A DNA stretch of 64,000 bases, taken from contig CALJGL010000008.1 in NCBI GenBank assembly GCA_938075155.1, positions 37,443 through 101,442 on the forward strand, given 5' to 3'. The stretch is from UBA12191 sp009937185 (GTDB taxonomy: Bacteria > Planctomycetota > UBA8108 > UBA1146). Position numbers and translations under genes: made by a program. This document shows positions 33,189 to 41,483 of the stretch, piece by piece. The first letter of the stretch is position 1. Each line of letters starts with the position of its first letter. The notes beneath the pieces were generated by a model. That model saw only the letters and a program-made list of their open reading frames with translations, ran no database searches and had not been told where the DNA came from.

Positions 33189-34636
33189 CCTGTATTGCGT
33201 CTCCGACTATTAGGTTTTCGAGTAGAAGCGGGTCTTGATCCTGCAGAGGTAGAAGTCGATTTGCCAGAGCTGGACTTGGGTCGTCTCTTCTTCTGTGCAT
33301 GAGATTTAACCGGTTGCCCTGTTCCTTCTCCATCGGTGGATCGTTTTGGCCTTCTATTTCCTCGAGAACTGGAAGGGCGAGCTGAAGAACCGCTTCGTGA
33401 ACTTCGACCTTTTCGTCCTGAAGGGCCTGGACCTCTGCGTGAGGGGCGACTGCTTTTCCCTCTGGAGCCTTTGGAGGAACGATCAAATTCTCCACCCTCA
33501 AATCCTGGTGTGGATATCGTCTCGATCTCTTTACCGATAATTTTTTCGATGGAAAGAATCATGAGGAGGTCTTCTGCGGAGACAAAAGTACATGCTTTTC
33601 CCTCTCTCTCTGATCTCCCAGTTCTTCCTATTCTGTGTGTGTAGGCTTCGGCAGTGTTAGGAATGTCCAGATTGATCACATGGGAAACACTCTCAACATC
33701 GATGCCTCTTGCGGCGATGTCCGTTGCCACCAAAACATCAAATTTTCCTTTTCGGAAACCCTGCATAGCGCGGTCTCTTTGGTTTTGAGACATGTTGCCC
33801 TGGAGGGCTACTGCGCGATGGCCATCTTTGTCGAGTTTCTCCGCTATTTGTCGTGCTCTTCGTTTTGTACGAGTAAAGACGATGGCAGAGGCAATCTTCT
33901 CTTCCTTGAGCATGTGTCGTAGAAGGTCAATCTTCTTTTTCTCAGGAACGGTATAGAGTGCGTGGTCGATAGTTTTTGCTGGAGTCGAATGATTGATTTC
34001 TGCCACAAAAGGATCGACAAGGATCTCCTGTGCCAATCTTCTGATCTCAGGGGGCATAGTTGCCGCGAACAAAAGGTTTTGTCGATGTTCAGGAAGCTCA
34101 TCTAGGATTCGATTAATGTCTGGAAGGAATCCCATGTCAAACATGTGGTCGGCTTCATCTAGAACCAATTTCTCAACACGGCTCAAGTTGACATGACCTT
34201 GACGCATGAGATCTAAGAGGCGACCTGGGCATGCACAAATGATGTCTGGATTTCTTTTGAGTTTCTCAATCTGAGGTTTCTCTGAGACACCACCATAGAT
34301 CGTCATAGATTTAATTTTTGTTCCGATGGTCAACTTTCGGAATTCGTCTTCAATCTGTGAAACAAGTTCTCTAGTGGGTGCGATCACCAAAATTCGTGGT
34401 CCCTTTGCTTTTCTTCTGAGAAGAGACTCGATAGTAGGGATGGCGAATGCCGCTGTTTTTCCTGTGCCCGTTTGTGCGAGGCCCAGAATGTCTTTGCCAT
34501 CGAGGGCGGGAGAAATAGCTTGGGCCTGAATGGGGCGAGGGTTCGAATAGCCCGCTTTTTCAATGGCTTTCCCCAGTAAAGTGTTCAGTTCAAGTTCTGA
34601 GAACTGCTCTAATACACGGTAAGTATCGGGTGACAT
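33185..34636 (-). CDS. DEAD-box ATP-dependent RNA helicase (RhlE-like)
   Basis: A 483-residue helicase with all the diagnostic motifs: Q motif with F upstream (YSNPRPIQAQAI), motif I AQTGTGKT, Ia PTRELVSQ, Ib CPGRLLDL, II DEAD, III (F)AAT in place of the usual SAT, V ATDIAARGID and VI HRIGRTGR. A long C-terminal tail (about residues 375-483) is rich in Arg, Lys, Ser, Gly and Pro, as in RhlE/DbpA-type helicases that use basic tails to hold RNA. It probably acts in ribosome assembly or RNA turnover. The SAT-to-AAT change in motif III is a modest oddity. The stop codon overlaps the convergent neighbour by 4 bp, and no ribosome binding site is obvious before the ATG at 34636. Confidence 0.95.
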   Translation of the reverse strand: MSPDTYRVLEQFSELELNTLLGKAIEKAGYSNPRPIQAQAISPALDGKDILGLAQTGTGKTAAFAIPTIESLLRRKAKGPRILVIAPTRELVSQIEDEFRKLTIGTKIKSMTIYGGVSEKPQIEKLKRNPDIICACPGRLLDLMRQGHVNLSRVEKLVLDEADHMFDMGFLPDINRILDELPEHRQNLLFAATMPPEIRRLAQEILVDPFVAEINHSTPAKTIDHALYTVPEKKKIDLLRHMLKEEKIASAIVFTRTKRRARQIAEKLDKDGHRAVALQGNMSQNQRDRAMQGFRKGKFDVLVATDIAARGIDVESVSHVINLDIPNTAEAYTHRIGRTGRSEREGKACTFVSAEDLLMILSIEKIIGKEIETISTPGFEGGEFDRSSKGSRGKSSRPSRRGPGPSGRKGRSSRSGSSARPSSSRGNRRPKRSTDGEGTGQPVKSHAQKKRRPKSSSGKSTSTSAGSRPASTRKPNSRRRNTG

Positions 34637-34839
34637 ATTTGTGATTTGGCTTCCTGACAGAGTGAGTCTTCCGCTTAATTTGATCTATCTGGGCGGAAAA
34701 CGCATGCAATTCCACTCGGCTCCTACAAAAAACCGACCTGAATCTGATTATATCTGCAGCGAAAGTAGATGTTTCTGAATCCATGGATTTATATTCAAGT
34801 CGTGTTCGAGAGAGGTTTGCCCTAGTTGAAAGGCCTTTA

Positions 34840-35478
34840 ATGAACTCCTCTTACCCTCCACGAGTGGATTATGACAATGACGAGAACTCGATCAGATCTT
34901 CATCCGTGCACCCAGATCCGTACGAACAGTTCAAGTTGTGGTATTCAGAGGAAGAGATCGAAGGAGTTGAAGAGCCTAATCGGATCTCTTTGGCCACGTG
35001 CACACCCGATGGAATCCCTTCCCTCAGAATGGTGTTGCTGAAAATATTCGGTCCGGAAGGTTTCTTCTTTTTCACAGATTATCAGTCTCGGAAAGCTCAA
35101 GAACTCTCTTTGAATCCTAAAGCCGCTATTCTCTCACATTGGCCTCGATTACAGCGGCAGGTCAGAATCGAAGGAAGCGTAAAAAAAGCCTCGAGAGTGG
35201 TGTCTGAAAATTATTTTGATCATCGCCCTCGATTGTCCCAAGCCGCGGCTTCGGTCTCTTCTCAAAGTTCCGAAATGCTGGATCGCGAAGAATTTGAATC
35301 ACGCTTGAAGGGATTGGCTACCGGTTCGAGTGCGCTCTCCTGCCCAGAGAGTTGGGGAGGGTATTGCTTGGTTCCCGAACTCTTTGAGTTTTGGCAAGGT
35401 CAGCGAGGTAGGGTCCACGATAGGGTGATTTACGAGAAGACGCCCGATGGGTGGATTTTGAAGGAACTCCAACCCTAA
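34840..35478 (+). CDS. pdxH: Pyridoxamine 5'-phosphate oxidase
   Basis: A 212-residue FMN enzyme that converts pyridoxine or pyridoxamine 5'-phosphate to pyridoxal 5'-phosphate. Visible family blocks: DPYEQFKLWY, MVLLKIFGPEGFFFFTDYQSRKAQEL (FMN binding), SHWPRLQRQVRIEG, YFDHRPR and the C-terminal FWQGQRGRVHDRVIY with the substrate-binding R-x-H-D-R. I chose the ATG at 34840 because GAAAGG precedes it and the length then fits the family; an in-frame ATG at 34783 would add 19 residues. Confidence 0.95.
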   Translation: MNSSYPPRVDYDNDENSIRSSSVHPDPYEQFKLWYSEEEIEGVEEPNRISLATCTPDGIPSLRMVLLKIFGPEGFFFFTDYQSRKAQELSLNPKAAILSHWPRLQRQVRIEGSVKKASRVVSENYFDHRPRLSQAAASVSSQSSEMLDREEFESRLKGLATGSSALSCPESWGGYCLVPELFEFWQGQRGRVHDRVIYEKTPDGWILKELQP

Positions 35479-35516
35479 TATCTCTCCCAAGGGGCGATTG
35501 TATTAATCAAGATGCT

Positions 35517-35544
35517 TTGCACTTTTCCCGTGAAAGTGTAAATT
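35517..35544 (+). promoter_or_regulatory. Possible promoter of tRNA-Arg
   Basis: TTGCAC (35517-35522) and TAAATT (35539-35544) are separated by 16 bp, with 12 bp from the -10 to the tRNA 5' end. Matches are only 3/6 and 4/6, so this is tentative. Confidence 0.35.
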
Positions 35545-35556
35545 CCTTGCTTCGGT

Positions 35557-35633
35557 GCGCTCGTAGCTCAACTGGATAGAGCATCGGATTTCTAATCCGA
35601 AGGTTCCAGGTTCGAGTCCTGGCGGGCGTACCA
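35557..35633 (+). tRNA. tRNA-Arg (anticodon TCT)
   Basis: Acceptor GCGCTCG pairs with CGGGCGT (G-U at position 1), D-arm GCTCAACTGGATAGAGC, anticodon stem TCGGA/TCCGA with loop TTTCTAA (anticodon TCT), T-arm CCAGG TTCGAGT CCTGG and an encoded CCA. Confidence 0.97.
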
Positions 35634-35728
35634 TTTTTTATATTCTTTGCTTCCCCCAGTGATTTCCACCATTCTAATCCTCAGGACATCATTCGATGTT
35701 TGGCCAGTTTGAGGAAGGTGAATGTGAT

Positions 35729-36994
35729 ATGTGGATAACAACAATTCTTCTTTTGGTAACAGCATGTGTCGAGCTGGATACTCCAAAGGAAATTCCCCAG
35801 TTCGAAAAACCGGTTCGTATTGAATCAAAGGGGATTCCTATCGATGTGACCGTCGGGCATGCGGCTCCTTATATGCATGACTTTGACGGCGATGGAATAG
35901 CCGATCTACTCGTCGGTGAATTTGGAGATGTCGATTTCCCGGTCGAGAGATTACCGAAAAGAATTCGAGACGAATCCGATAGTAAGGGAGCATTCTCCCA
36001 GGGGCGGCTGCGGATTTATAAAAACCATGGTTCTGATACCCAACCTAAATTTAATGGATTCGAATATCTCCAAGCTGGAGATGGATTCGCATCCATTCCT
36101 TCAACCTGATGCATTTGTTTTTGTCCGCAGTTTGTGGACTACGACAATGACGGAGATCTAGATATATTGAGTGGATCTTACACAGGAGAGATTTATTACT
36201 TTGAGTGCCAAGATGACGGAAAATTTTTGCAGGGTAAATGTCTGGTTGATAAAGAAAACGTCGATCTCAAAGCACAGTCATATTCGATCACTGTAGAAGC
36301 ATGGGATTTCGATGCGGATGGCGATCTCGATTTGATTCTCGGTACTCGAATCTCTTCCGTAGAGTTATTCGAAAACATTGGCACCCGAGAAGCTCCGATC
36401 TACGCGGCTAAATCTAAGAAACTAAAAACCCAAGGCGGAAAACCGATAAAGGGTAGCAATGCCCATAGGGCCGATTGGGATGGTGACGGTGTACTCGATC
36501 TTGTTTTGGGCACTGAATGGGGGGGAGTGCACTGGTATCGGAATGTTGGGAGTTCTAACAAACCGATATATGGAGATCGACAGATCATAGTGGAGCAGCC
36601 TGAGTTCAAGCAAAGAACTGAGGAAGAAGGCCCTGAGTTTTCAGGTTCTCGAAGCAAGGTGTTCGTGACGGATTGGGATAAGGATGGGATGAATGATCTC
36701 TTGGTAGGAGACGTTCAATGGCTCAACTACACCCTACCGCCATTAACTGCGGAAGAGGAAGCTGAAAAAATGAAGTTACAACCAGAGTATGAAAAACTAA
36801 ATAAGGTTCTGGATGAACTGAATGATGAAAAGATCAGTTACCAGAGAAAAAAGATTGAGATTCCTGAAGAAGTGAACAGTAGGTATGACGCCGCTTATGA
36901 AGCTTGGCTTCCTGTATATCGCAAGATGTCAAAGTTTGATCGAGAGAAGTCTAATACTCATGGTTGGGTATGGCTCTACAGGCAAATCCCCTAG
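35729..36994 (+). CDS. FG-GAP repeat lipoprotein with in-frame TGA; candidate selenoprotein
   Basis: Read as one frame, this gives 421 residues with a single TGA at 36107-36109 (codon 127). The N-terminus is a short hydrophobic segment with a lipobox-like VTAC; the start is ATG 35729 with GAAGGTG upstream (ATG 35696 is an alternative). FG-GAP calcium loops occur both before the TGA (MHDFDGDGIADLLVGEFG) and after it (VDYDNDGDLDILSGS, DFDADGDLDLILGT, DWDGDGVLDLVLGT, DWDKDGMNDLLVGD), so both halves belong to one propeller. The helical C-terminus ends HGWVWLYRQIP. The residues around the stop read PST-(TGA)-CICFCPQFVDYD. No frameshift or second stop occurs in the 885 bp downstream. A SECIS-like hairpin follows the TGA, which favours selenocysteine insertion over decay. 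Without recoding it would be a 126-residue truncated protein or a nonsense pseudogene. Confidence 0.7.
36107..36139 (+). promoter_or_regulatory. Candidate bacterial SECIS element directly after an in-frame TGA
   Basis: After the TGA (36107-36109) there are 13 nt, then a stem GTCCGC (36123-36128), loop AGTTT (36129-36133) and GTGGAC (36134-36139). The stem has 6 bp with one G-U pair. The apical loop starts 19 nt after the TGA and has G as its second base followed by T. This fits the general bacterial SECIS description: a small loop, G in the first two loop positions, and a distance of about 16-37 nt from UGA. Confidence 0.55.
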
Positions 36995-37006
36995 TTCTTG
37001 TCAGAT

Positions 37007-37681
37007 TCAAGAGTCCTTGGTGTAGTCTTCCGGTTGATGTCGAATCACCGCTCCTTCGACGAGGAATGCCACGTCTTCGGCAATGTTTGTTGCAAGATCT
37101 GCGATACGTTCAAGATGACGTGATGCTGAAAGCATATGGATGGCTCTTGTGATAACTGCTGGGTTCTCGAACATGAGTGCTTCAAGAATCACAAACATTT
37201 GTTTATTGATATCGTCAACTTCATCGTCCATCGCTAGAACTTCCCGAGCAGTCGTGACATCTAGGTTGATCAGTGAGTTCAAGCTTTGTTTGACCATCGT
37301 TCGTACGAGTTCAAGCATGCGGTGGAAATCAAGTGGTACACCAATATCGTCATGAGTGGCGAGATACGCGGCACGTTCAGCAATATTGATGGCGAGGTCG
37401 CCCATTCTTTCGAGGTCGTTGTTCACTTTCATCACGCACACTACGAATCGTAGGTCCGTCGCCACTGGCTGGTGAAGTGCCAGAATTTTCAGGCAATCTT
37501 CTTCGATCACAACTTCTCTTCGATCAATAGTGACATCTAACTCATGAACCTCTGAGCAGAGATCTGCTCTACGTTCCTGTAGTGCACTGATGGCGAGGTT
37601 GGTCGCTTTCTCCACTAGGCTTCCCATGTCGAGAAGCTTCTTCTTTAAGTCTTCGAGGTCACGTTGAAGATGCATAGTCAT
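37007..37681 (-). CDS. phoU: Phosphate-transport regulator PhoU
   Basis: A 224-residue all-helical protein with two PhoU repeats. The metal-binding-type ExxxD motifs are visible in each half: NDLERMGDLAINIAE and RHLERIADLATNIAEDVAFLVEG. PhoU damps the PstSCAB transporter and PhoR signalling when phosphate is sufficient. It lies 79 bp downstream of pstB on the same strand, and it converges on the FG-GAP gene with a 12-bp gap. No phoB or phoR is present in the window. Confidence 0.95.
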   Translation of the reverse strand: MTMHLQRDLEDLKKKLLDMGSLVEKATNLAISALQERRADLCSEVHELDVTIDRREVVIEEDCLKILALHQPVATDLRFVVCVMKVNNDLERMGDLAINIAERAAYLATHDDIGVPLDFHRMLELVRTMVKQSLNSLINLDVTTAREVLAMDDEVDDINKQMFVILEALMFENPAVITRAIHMLSASRHLERIADLATNIAEDVAFLVEGAVIRHQPEDYTKDS

Positions 37682-37760
37682 GGTTTGTGATACCCATCAT
37701 TTGTTCTAGTAGCAGTTGGCAATGGCACTCGTTATCGATCAGGTGACAGCAACAGAAAAT

Positions 37761-38624
37761 TTATCCGAACCGTCCAGAAACATAGTCTTCTGTTCGCTGT
37801 TCCTTGGGGTTCGTGAAAATCGTACTTGTTTCGTCAAATTCGACCAGGTTACCGGAATCCATGAAAGCCGTGTAATCTGAGACTCTGGCAGCCTGTTGCA
37901 TATTGTGGGTGACGATCACGATGGTGTATTGCTCTTTGAGTTCAAGCATCAGATCTTCAATGTGACTGGTCGAAACCGGGTCGAGTGCTGAACAAGGTTC
38001 GTCCATGAGCAACACTTCAGGTTTCATTGCTAGAGATCTGGCGATGCAAAGTCTCTGCTGTTGTCCTCCGGAAAGACCGAGAGCGGAATCATGTAATCGA
38101 TCAGAGACTTCATTCCAAAGAGCGGCTCTCTTGAGAGAAGTTTCTACAAGCTCTGCGATGTCACCCGTATAGCCATTCATCTGTGGTGCCCAAGCAATGT
38201 TTTTGAAAATCGTTTTTGGAAATGGATTTGGCTTCTGAAAGACCATTCCAATTCGTAAGCGTACTTCGACGGGATCGATGTTCTTGTCATAAAGATCCAT
38301 ATCCTTATACATCAGTGAGCCCTCTACCTTTGCACCTAGAATGAAATCATTCATACGATTGAATGCTCTCAGTAAGGTGCTCTTTCCGCAGCCAGATGGG
38401 CCGATTACGGCGGTGATCTTGTTACTTGGGAAGGCGATGTCTACACCTTTGACGGCTTGGTCAGCGCCATAGCTAATCACCACACCTTCGCCTTTAAGTT
38501 CAGCATTGCGAAGATCGTTTTCTTTGTCTCCGCTACTGATATTAGATTCGGGCTTGGTACTCTTCGGACGTTTGTTCATCAGTTCTTTCTCGGAGATTTT
38601 TTTGGCTTCATCTACAGGGGTCAT
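37761..38624 (-). CDS. pstB: Phosphate ABC transporter ATP-binding protein PstB
   Basis: A 287-residue ABC ATPase: Walker A GPSGCGKST, Q-loop MVFQKPNPFPKTIF (typical of PstB), signature LSGGQQQRL, Walker B VLLMDEPCSALDP and the H-loop THNMQQAARVSDYTAF. The first 45 residues (Lys/Glu/Ser-rich) extend beyond the usual PstB start. The start codon overlaps the pstA stop as ATGA, which fixes the start. Confidence 0.97.
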   Translation of the reverse strand: MTPVDEAKKISEKELMNKRPKSTKPESNISSGDKENDLRNAELKGEGVVISYGADQAVKGVDIAFPSNKITAVIGPSGCGKSTLLRAFNRMNDFILGAKVEGSLMYKDMDLYDKNIDPVEVRLRIGMVFQKPNPFPKTIFKNIAWAPQMNGYTGDIAELVETSLKRAALWNEVSDRLHDSALGLSGGQQQRLCIARSLAMKPEVLLMDEPCSALDPVSTSHIEDLMLELKEQYTIVIVTHNMQQAARVSDYTAFMDSGNLVEFDETSTIFTNPKEQRTEDYVSGRFG

Positions 38625-39511
38625 GATTGAGCCTTTTGTGTTTTGTTTCGTATCAGGATTGCAACGCTATTCATCATGAACAGGACTAAAAGTAATACGA
38701 TTATTCCGCCTGCTGCGAGGCCTTCGAATTCGACTTTTGCTTCTCGGGCCCAGTTGTAGATCTGGATCGGCAGTGCTGTAAAGCCGTCCATGATTCCATG
38801 AGGAGCTCTGCTCACATACGCGACTGCTCCAACCATAAGAATGGGGGCGGTTTCTCCGATGGCTCTGGAAAGGGCCAAGATTACACCCGTCATTATTCCC
38901 GGCATGGCCGCTGGAAGAACATGGTGGAATACTGTCTGGAATTGGGTCGCTCCCAGGGCAAATGCAGAGAGGCGAATCGAATTTGGTACAGCTTTGATGG
39001 CTTCTCTTGAGGCAATGATGATCACCGGAAGTATCAATAAGCTGAGAGTGAGAGCTCCGGAAAGGACGCTCGGCCCCAACTTCATGAGTCGAACAAAAAG
39101 AGTTAATCCCAAAATCCCGTAAACGATTGAGGGAACTCCAGCAAGATTGGAAATATTGATTTCAATGAATGAATTCAAACGATTCTTTTTTGCATACTCT
39201 TCGAGGTAAAGGGCTGAAGAAACTCCGACAGGAATCGCTATTGCTGCTGTCGTGAAGATGATCCAAATCGTCCCCATTAATGCTGAAAAGAGACCTGCTT
39301 TATGAGGCATTCGGGAAGGAGCATTTTTTATGAAATCAAAACTGATCCATTCCCAACCAGAGGAGAAGATGTGGACCAATAGGAAACCCAAAACTCCGAT
39401 ACTCAGCCAGGAAAGGATTGCGCAGCTATTTTTAAAGATCGTCGAAAAAGCTCTTCTGCGCTCAAGTCTGGAATTGAACTCTGGTGCAGAAGAATATTCG
39501 GGGGAGCTCAT
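38621..39511 (-). CDS. pstA: Phosphate ABC transporter permease PstA
   Basis: A 296-residue inner-membrane permease with about six membrane helices. The inner-membrane-component signature is SAFALGATQFQTVFHHVLPAAMPGIMTGVILALSRAIGETAPIL, the loop that contacts the ATPase. It overlaps pstC and pstB by 4 bp each, so the three are translationally coupled. Confidence 0.96.
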   Translation of the reverse strand: MSSPEYSSAPEFNSRLERRRAFSTIFKNSCAILSWLSIGVLGFLLVHIFSSGWEWISFDFIKNAPSRMPHKAGLFSALMGTIWIIFTTAAIAIPVGVSSALYLEEYAKKNRLNSFIEINISNLAGVPSIVYGILGLTLFVRLMKLGPSVLSGALTLSLLILPVIIIASREAIKAVPNSIRLSAFALGATQFQTVFHHVLPAAMPGIMTGVILALSRAIGETAPILMVGAVAYVSRAPHGIMDGFTALPIQIYNWAREAKVEFEGLAAGGIIVLLLVLFMMNSVAILIRNKTQKAQS

Positions 39512-40428
39512 TCGTATTCCTCCCGGTACTTTTTGAGGATTTTGTAGCTCAGAAGATTGGCGGCTAAAGTGATCAAAAACAGGAGGCCGCCCACCGCATA
39601 GAGTGAATGGTAGGAAATGGATCCGTGTTCAATATCGCCGGTGGCGACCTGAACAATGTAAGCCGTCATCGTCTGAATACTCTCTAGCGGGTTCAGCGTC
39701 ATTTTTGGTGTTCCTCCTGCAGCGAGAGTCACGGCCATCGTCTCTCCTATAGCTCTGGAGAAAGCCAGTACAAAGGAGGCCACGATTCCCGACAATGCCG
39801 CTGGAACTACGATTTTGAGAGATACTTCAGTTTTAGTGCTACCGAGTGCATACCCACCATCTCGAAGTGATCTTGGCACAGCCTTGAGTGCATCGTCACA
39901 AAGTGAAGCGACCATCGGCAAAATCATCACTGCGACGACGATGGAGGCCGACAATGCATTGAACACTGGAATCTCATCATTAAATGATTTGAGGATTGGG
40001 GTGATACCTGTCAGAGCAAAGTAACCGTAAACAACGGTAGGAATTCCTGCGAGGATCTCTAGGACCGGTTTAACAGTCTTACGAACTCTTTGGCTTGCAA
40101 ACTCGCTTAAGTAAATCGCACTTGCCAGTCCTACAGGTAGAGCGATAAGACCTGCTCCGATCACGATCAACATAGTCCCCATGAGCAAGGGGAGGACACC
40201 AAAGGATCGAGGCAATATCAGAGCGTTCCATTTTGTTCCAAAAAGAAAATCTACGAGTGAGACTTCTCTAAAGAATGGAATCGCTTCTTTAGCGAGGACG
40301 AAAATAATTCCGAATGTGGTCAAGACAGAGGCTAGTGCGCAGAGAAATATTCCCCAGCGTACTCCCTTTTCTACCAACTTCGATTTTTTTGTCTTCTGCC
40401 TAAAAGTTGCGGCGACTACTTCAGTCAT
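39508..40428 (-). CDS. pstC: Phosphate ABC transporter permease PstC
   Basis: A 306-residue permease with about six helices and the EAA-like loop GGYALGSTKTEVSLKIVVPAALSGIVASFVLAFSRAIGETMAVTLAAG. The N-terminal basic stretch (RQKTKKSKLVEKGVRW) precedes the first helix. It lies 11 bp downstream of pstS, and its end overlaps pstA by 4 bp. Confidence 0.96.
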   Translation of the reverse strand: MTEVVAATFRQKTKKSKLVEKGVRWGIFLCALASVLTTFGIIFVLAKEAIPFFREVSLVDFLFGTKWNALILPRSFGVLPLLMGTMLIVIGAGLIALPVGLASAIYLSEFASQRVRKTVKPVLEILAGIPTVVYGYFALTGITPILKSFNDEIPVFNALSASIVVAVMILPMVASLCDDALKAVPRSLRDGGYALGSTKTEVSLKIVVPAALSGIVASFVLAFSRAIGETMAVTLAAGGTPKMTLNPLESIQTMTAYIVQVATGDIEHGSISYHSLYAVGGLLFLITLAANLLSYKILKKYREEYE

Positions 40429-40439
40429 TCCTGCCTTTT

Positions 40440-41390
40440 TTATTCTACGCTAGAAGATTTGTTTTTAGACTGCTCAACGAATGCTTCAAACTTGAGTAAT
40501 TGTTTGTCGTATTCATTTTTGGGGAGCGGGACGTATCCTACTTCTGAGACGAGTGTTTCGGCATTCTCAAGGTAGAATTTCACAAACTCCTGAACCTCGG
40601 GTCTCGCTGCCGATTTGCTACTCAGGTAGATGAAAATTGGTCGAGAAAGTGGTTTGTAGGTGCCGTCATTGATGCGGGCTTCATCTGGAACAACAGCGGG
40701 TTCGCCATTGTGACTCACTGGAACAATCTTCAACTTGGCTTCATTTTCTTTGTAGTAGACGTAGCCGAAAAATGCCAAAGAATCTCTGTCTCCAGAAACG
40801 CCTTTTACCAGTACGTTGTCATCTTCGCTTTGCATGTAATCGGATCGACATAATTGCTCTTCACCATTGACGACCTTTGTGAAGTAATCAAATGTGCCAG
40901 AATCGGATCCAGGCCCGAAAAGTTCAATTTCAGTGTCTGGCCAGCCTTCACGAACCTGACTCCAAGAGTTTGCAGCTGAATCCGGGTGCCAAATCTTTTT
41001 CAATTCTTCGATCGAGATCTGGTCAACGAAATCGTTGTCAGGGTGAGTGACGACTGAAAGCCCATCGTACGCGACTGGGATCTCCAGGAACTCTATTCCA
41101 AGTTCAATACACTTGGCGATCTCTTTTTCTTTAATAGGGCGGGAAGCGTCATTGATATCACATTCACCGATAGAGAATTTCTTGAAGCCTCCACCTGTTC
41201 CTGAAACTCCAACAGGTACGTTTACATTTGGATGAGCCTTTTGGAATTCCTCCGCGACCGCCATCGTAATTGGGAATACTGTGCTGGAACCGTCGATCCG
41301 CACCGTTCCATATAGGCCGTCAGTATTCGGAGCCTCACAGCCACATAGGAGTACTGAAAAAGCAAAGAGCACTACCCAACTTTTTTTCAT
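40440..41390 (-). CDS. pstS: Phosphate-binding lipoprotein PstS
   Basis: A 316-residue periplasmic solute-binding protein with a lipobox (SVLLCGC). Phosphate-contact blocks are visible: IDGSSTVFPIT, GVSGTGGGFKKFSIGECDINDASRPI and FGPGSDSGTFDYF. It delivers phosphate to PstCA. The start at 41390 is preceded by AGGGAGAAATTAAA. It follows the porin gene by 93 bp and is followed by pstC after 11 bp. Confidence 0.96.
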   Translation of the reverse strand: MKKSWVVLFAFSVLLCGCEAPNTDGLYGTVRIDGSSTVFPITMAVAEEFQKAHPNVNVPVGVSGTGGGFKKFSIGECDINDASRPIKEKEIAKCIELGIEFLEIPVAYDGLSVVTHPDNDFVDQISIEELKKIWHPDSAANSWSQVREGWPDTEIELFGPGSDSGTFDYFTKVVNGEEQLCRSDYMQSEDDNVLVKGVSGDRDSLAFFGYVYYKENEAKLKIVPVSHNGEPAVVPDEARINDGTYKPLSRPIFIYLSSKSAARPEVQEFVKFYLENAETLVSEVGYVPLPKNEYDKQLLKFEAFVEQSKNKSSSVE

Positions 41391-41483
41391 TTTAATTTCT
41401 CCCTGTACGAACTTTTTGATTGAGTTCCAACAGTATTTTTATCGATACGTCAAATCTACTTACAGTGTGAACGTTTAGGTGTG

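Noticed and set aside
35729..36994. Plain pseudogene explanation for the in-frame TGA
   Set aside because: Not excluded, but one lesion only, continuous FG-GAP loops on both sides and a SECIS-like hairpin at the right distance make recoding the better first hypothesis.
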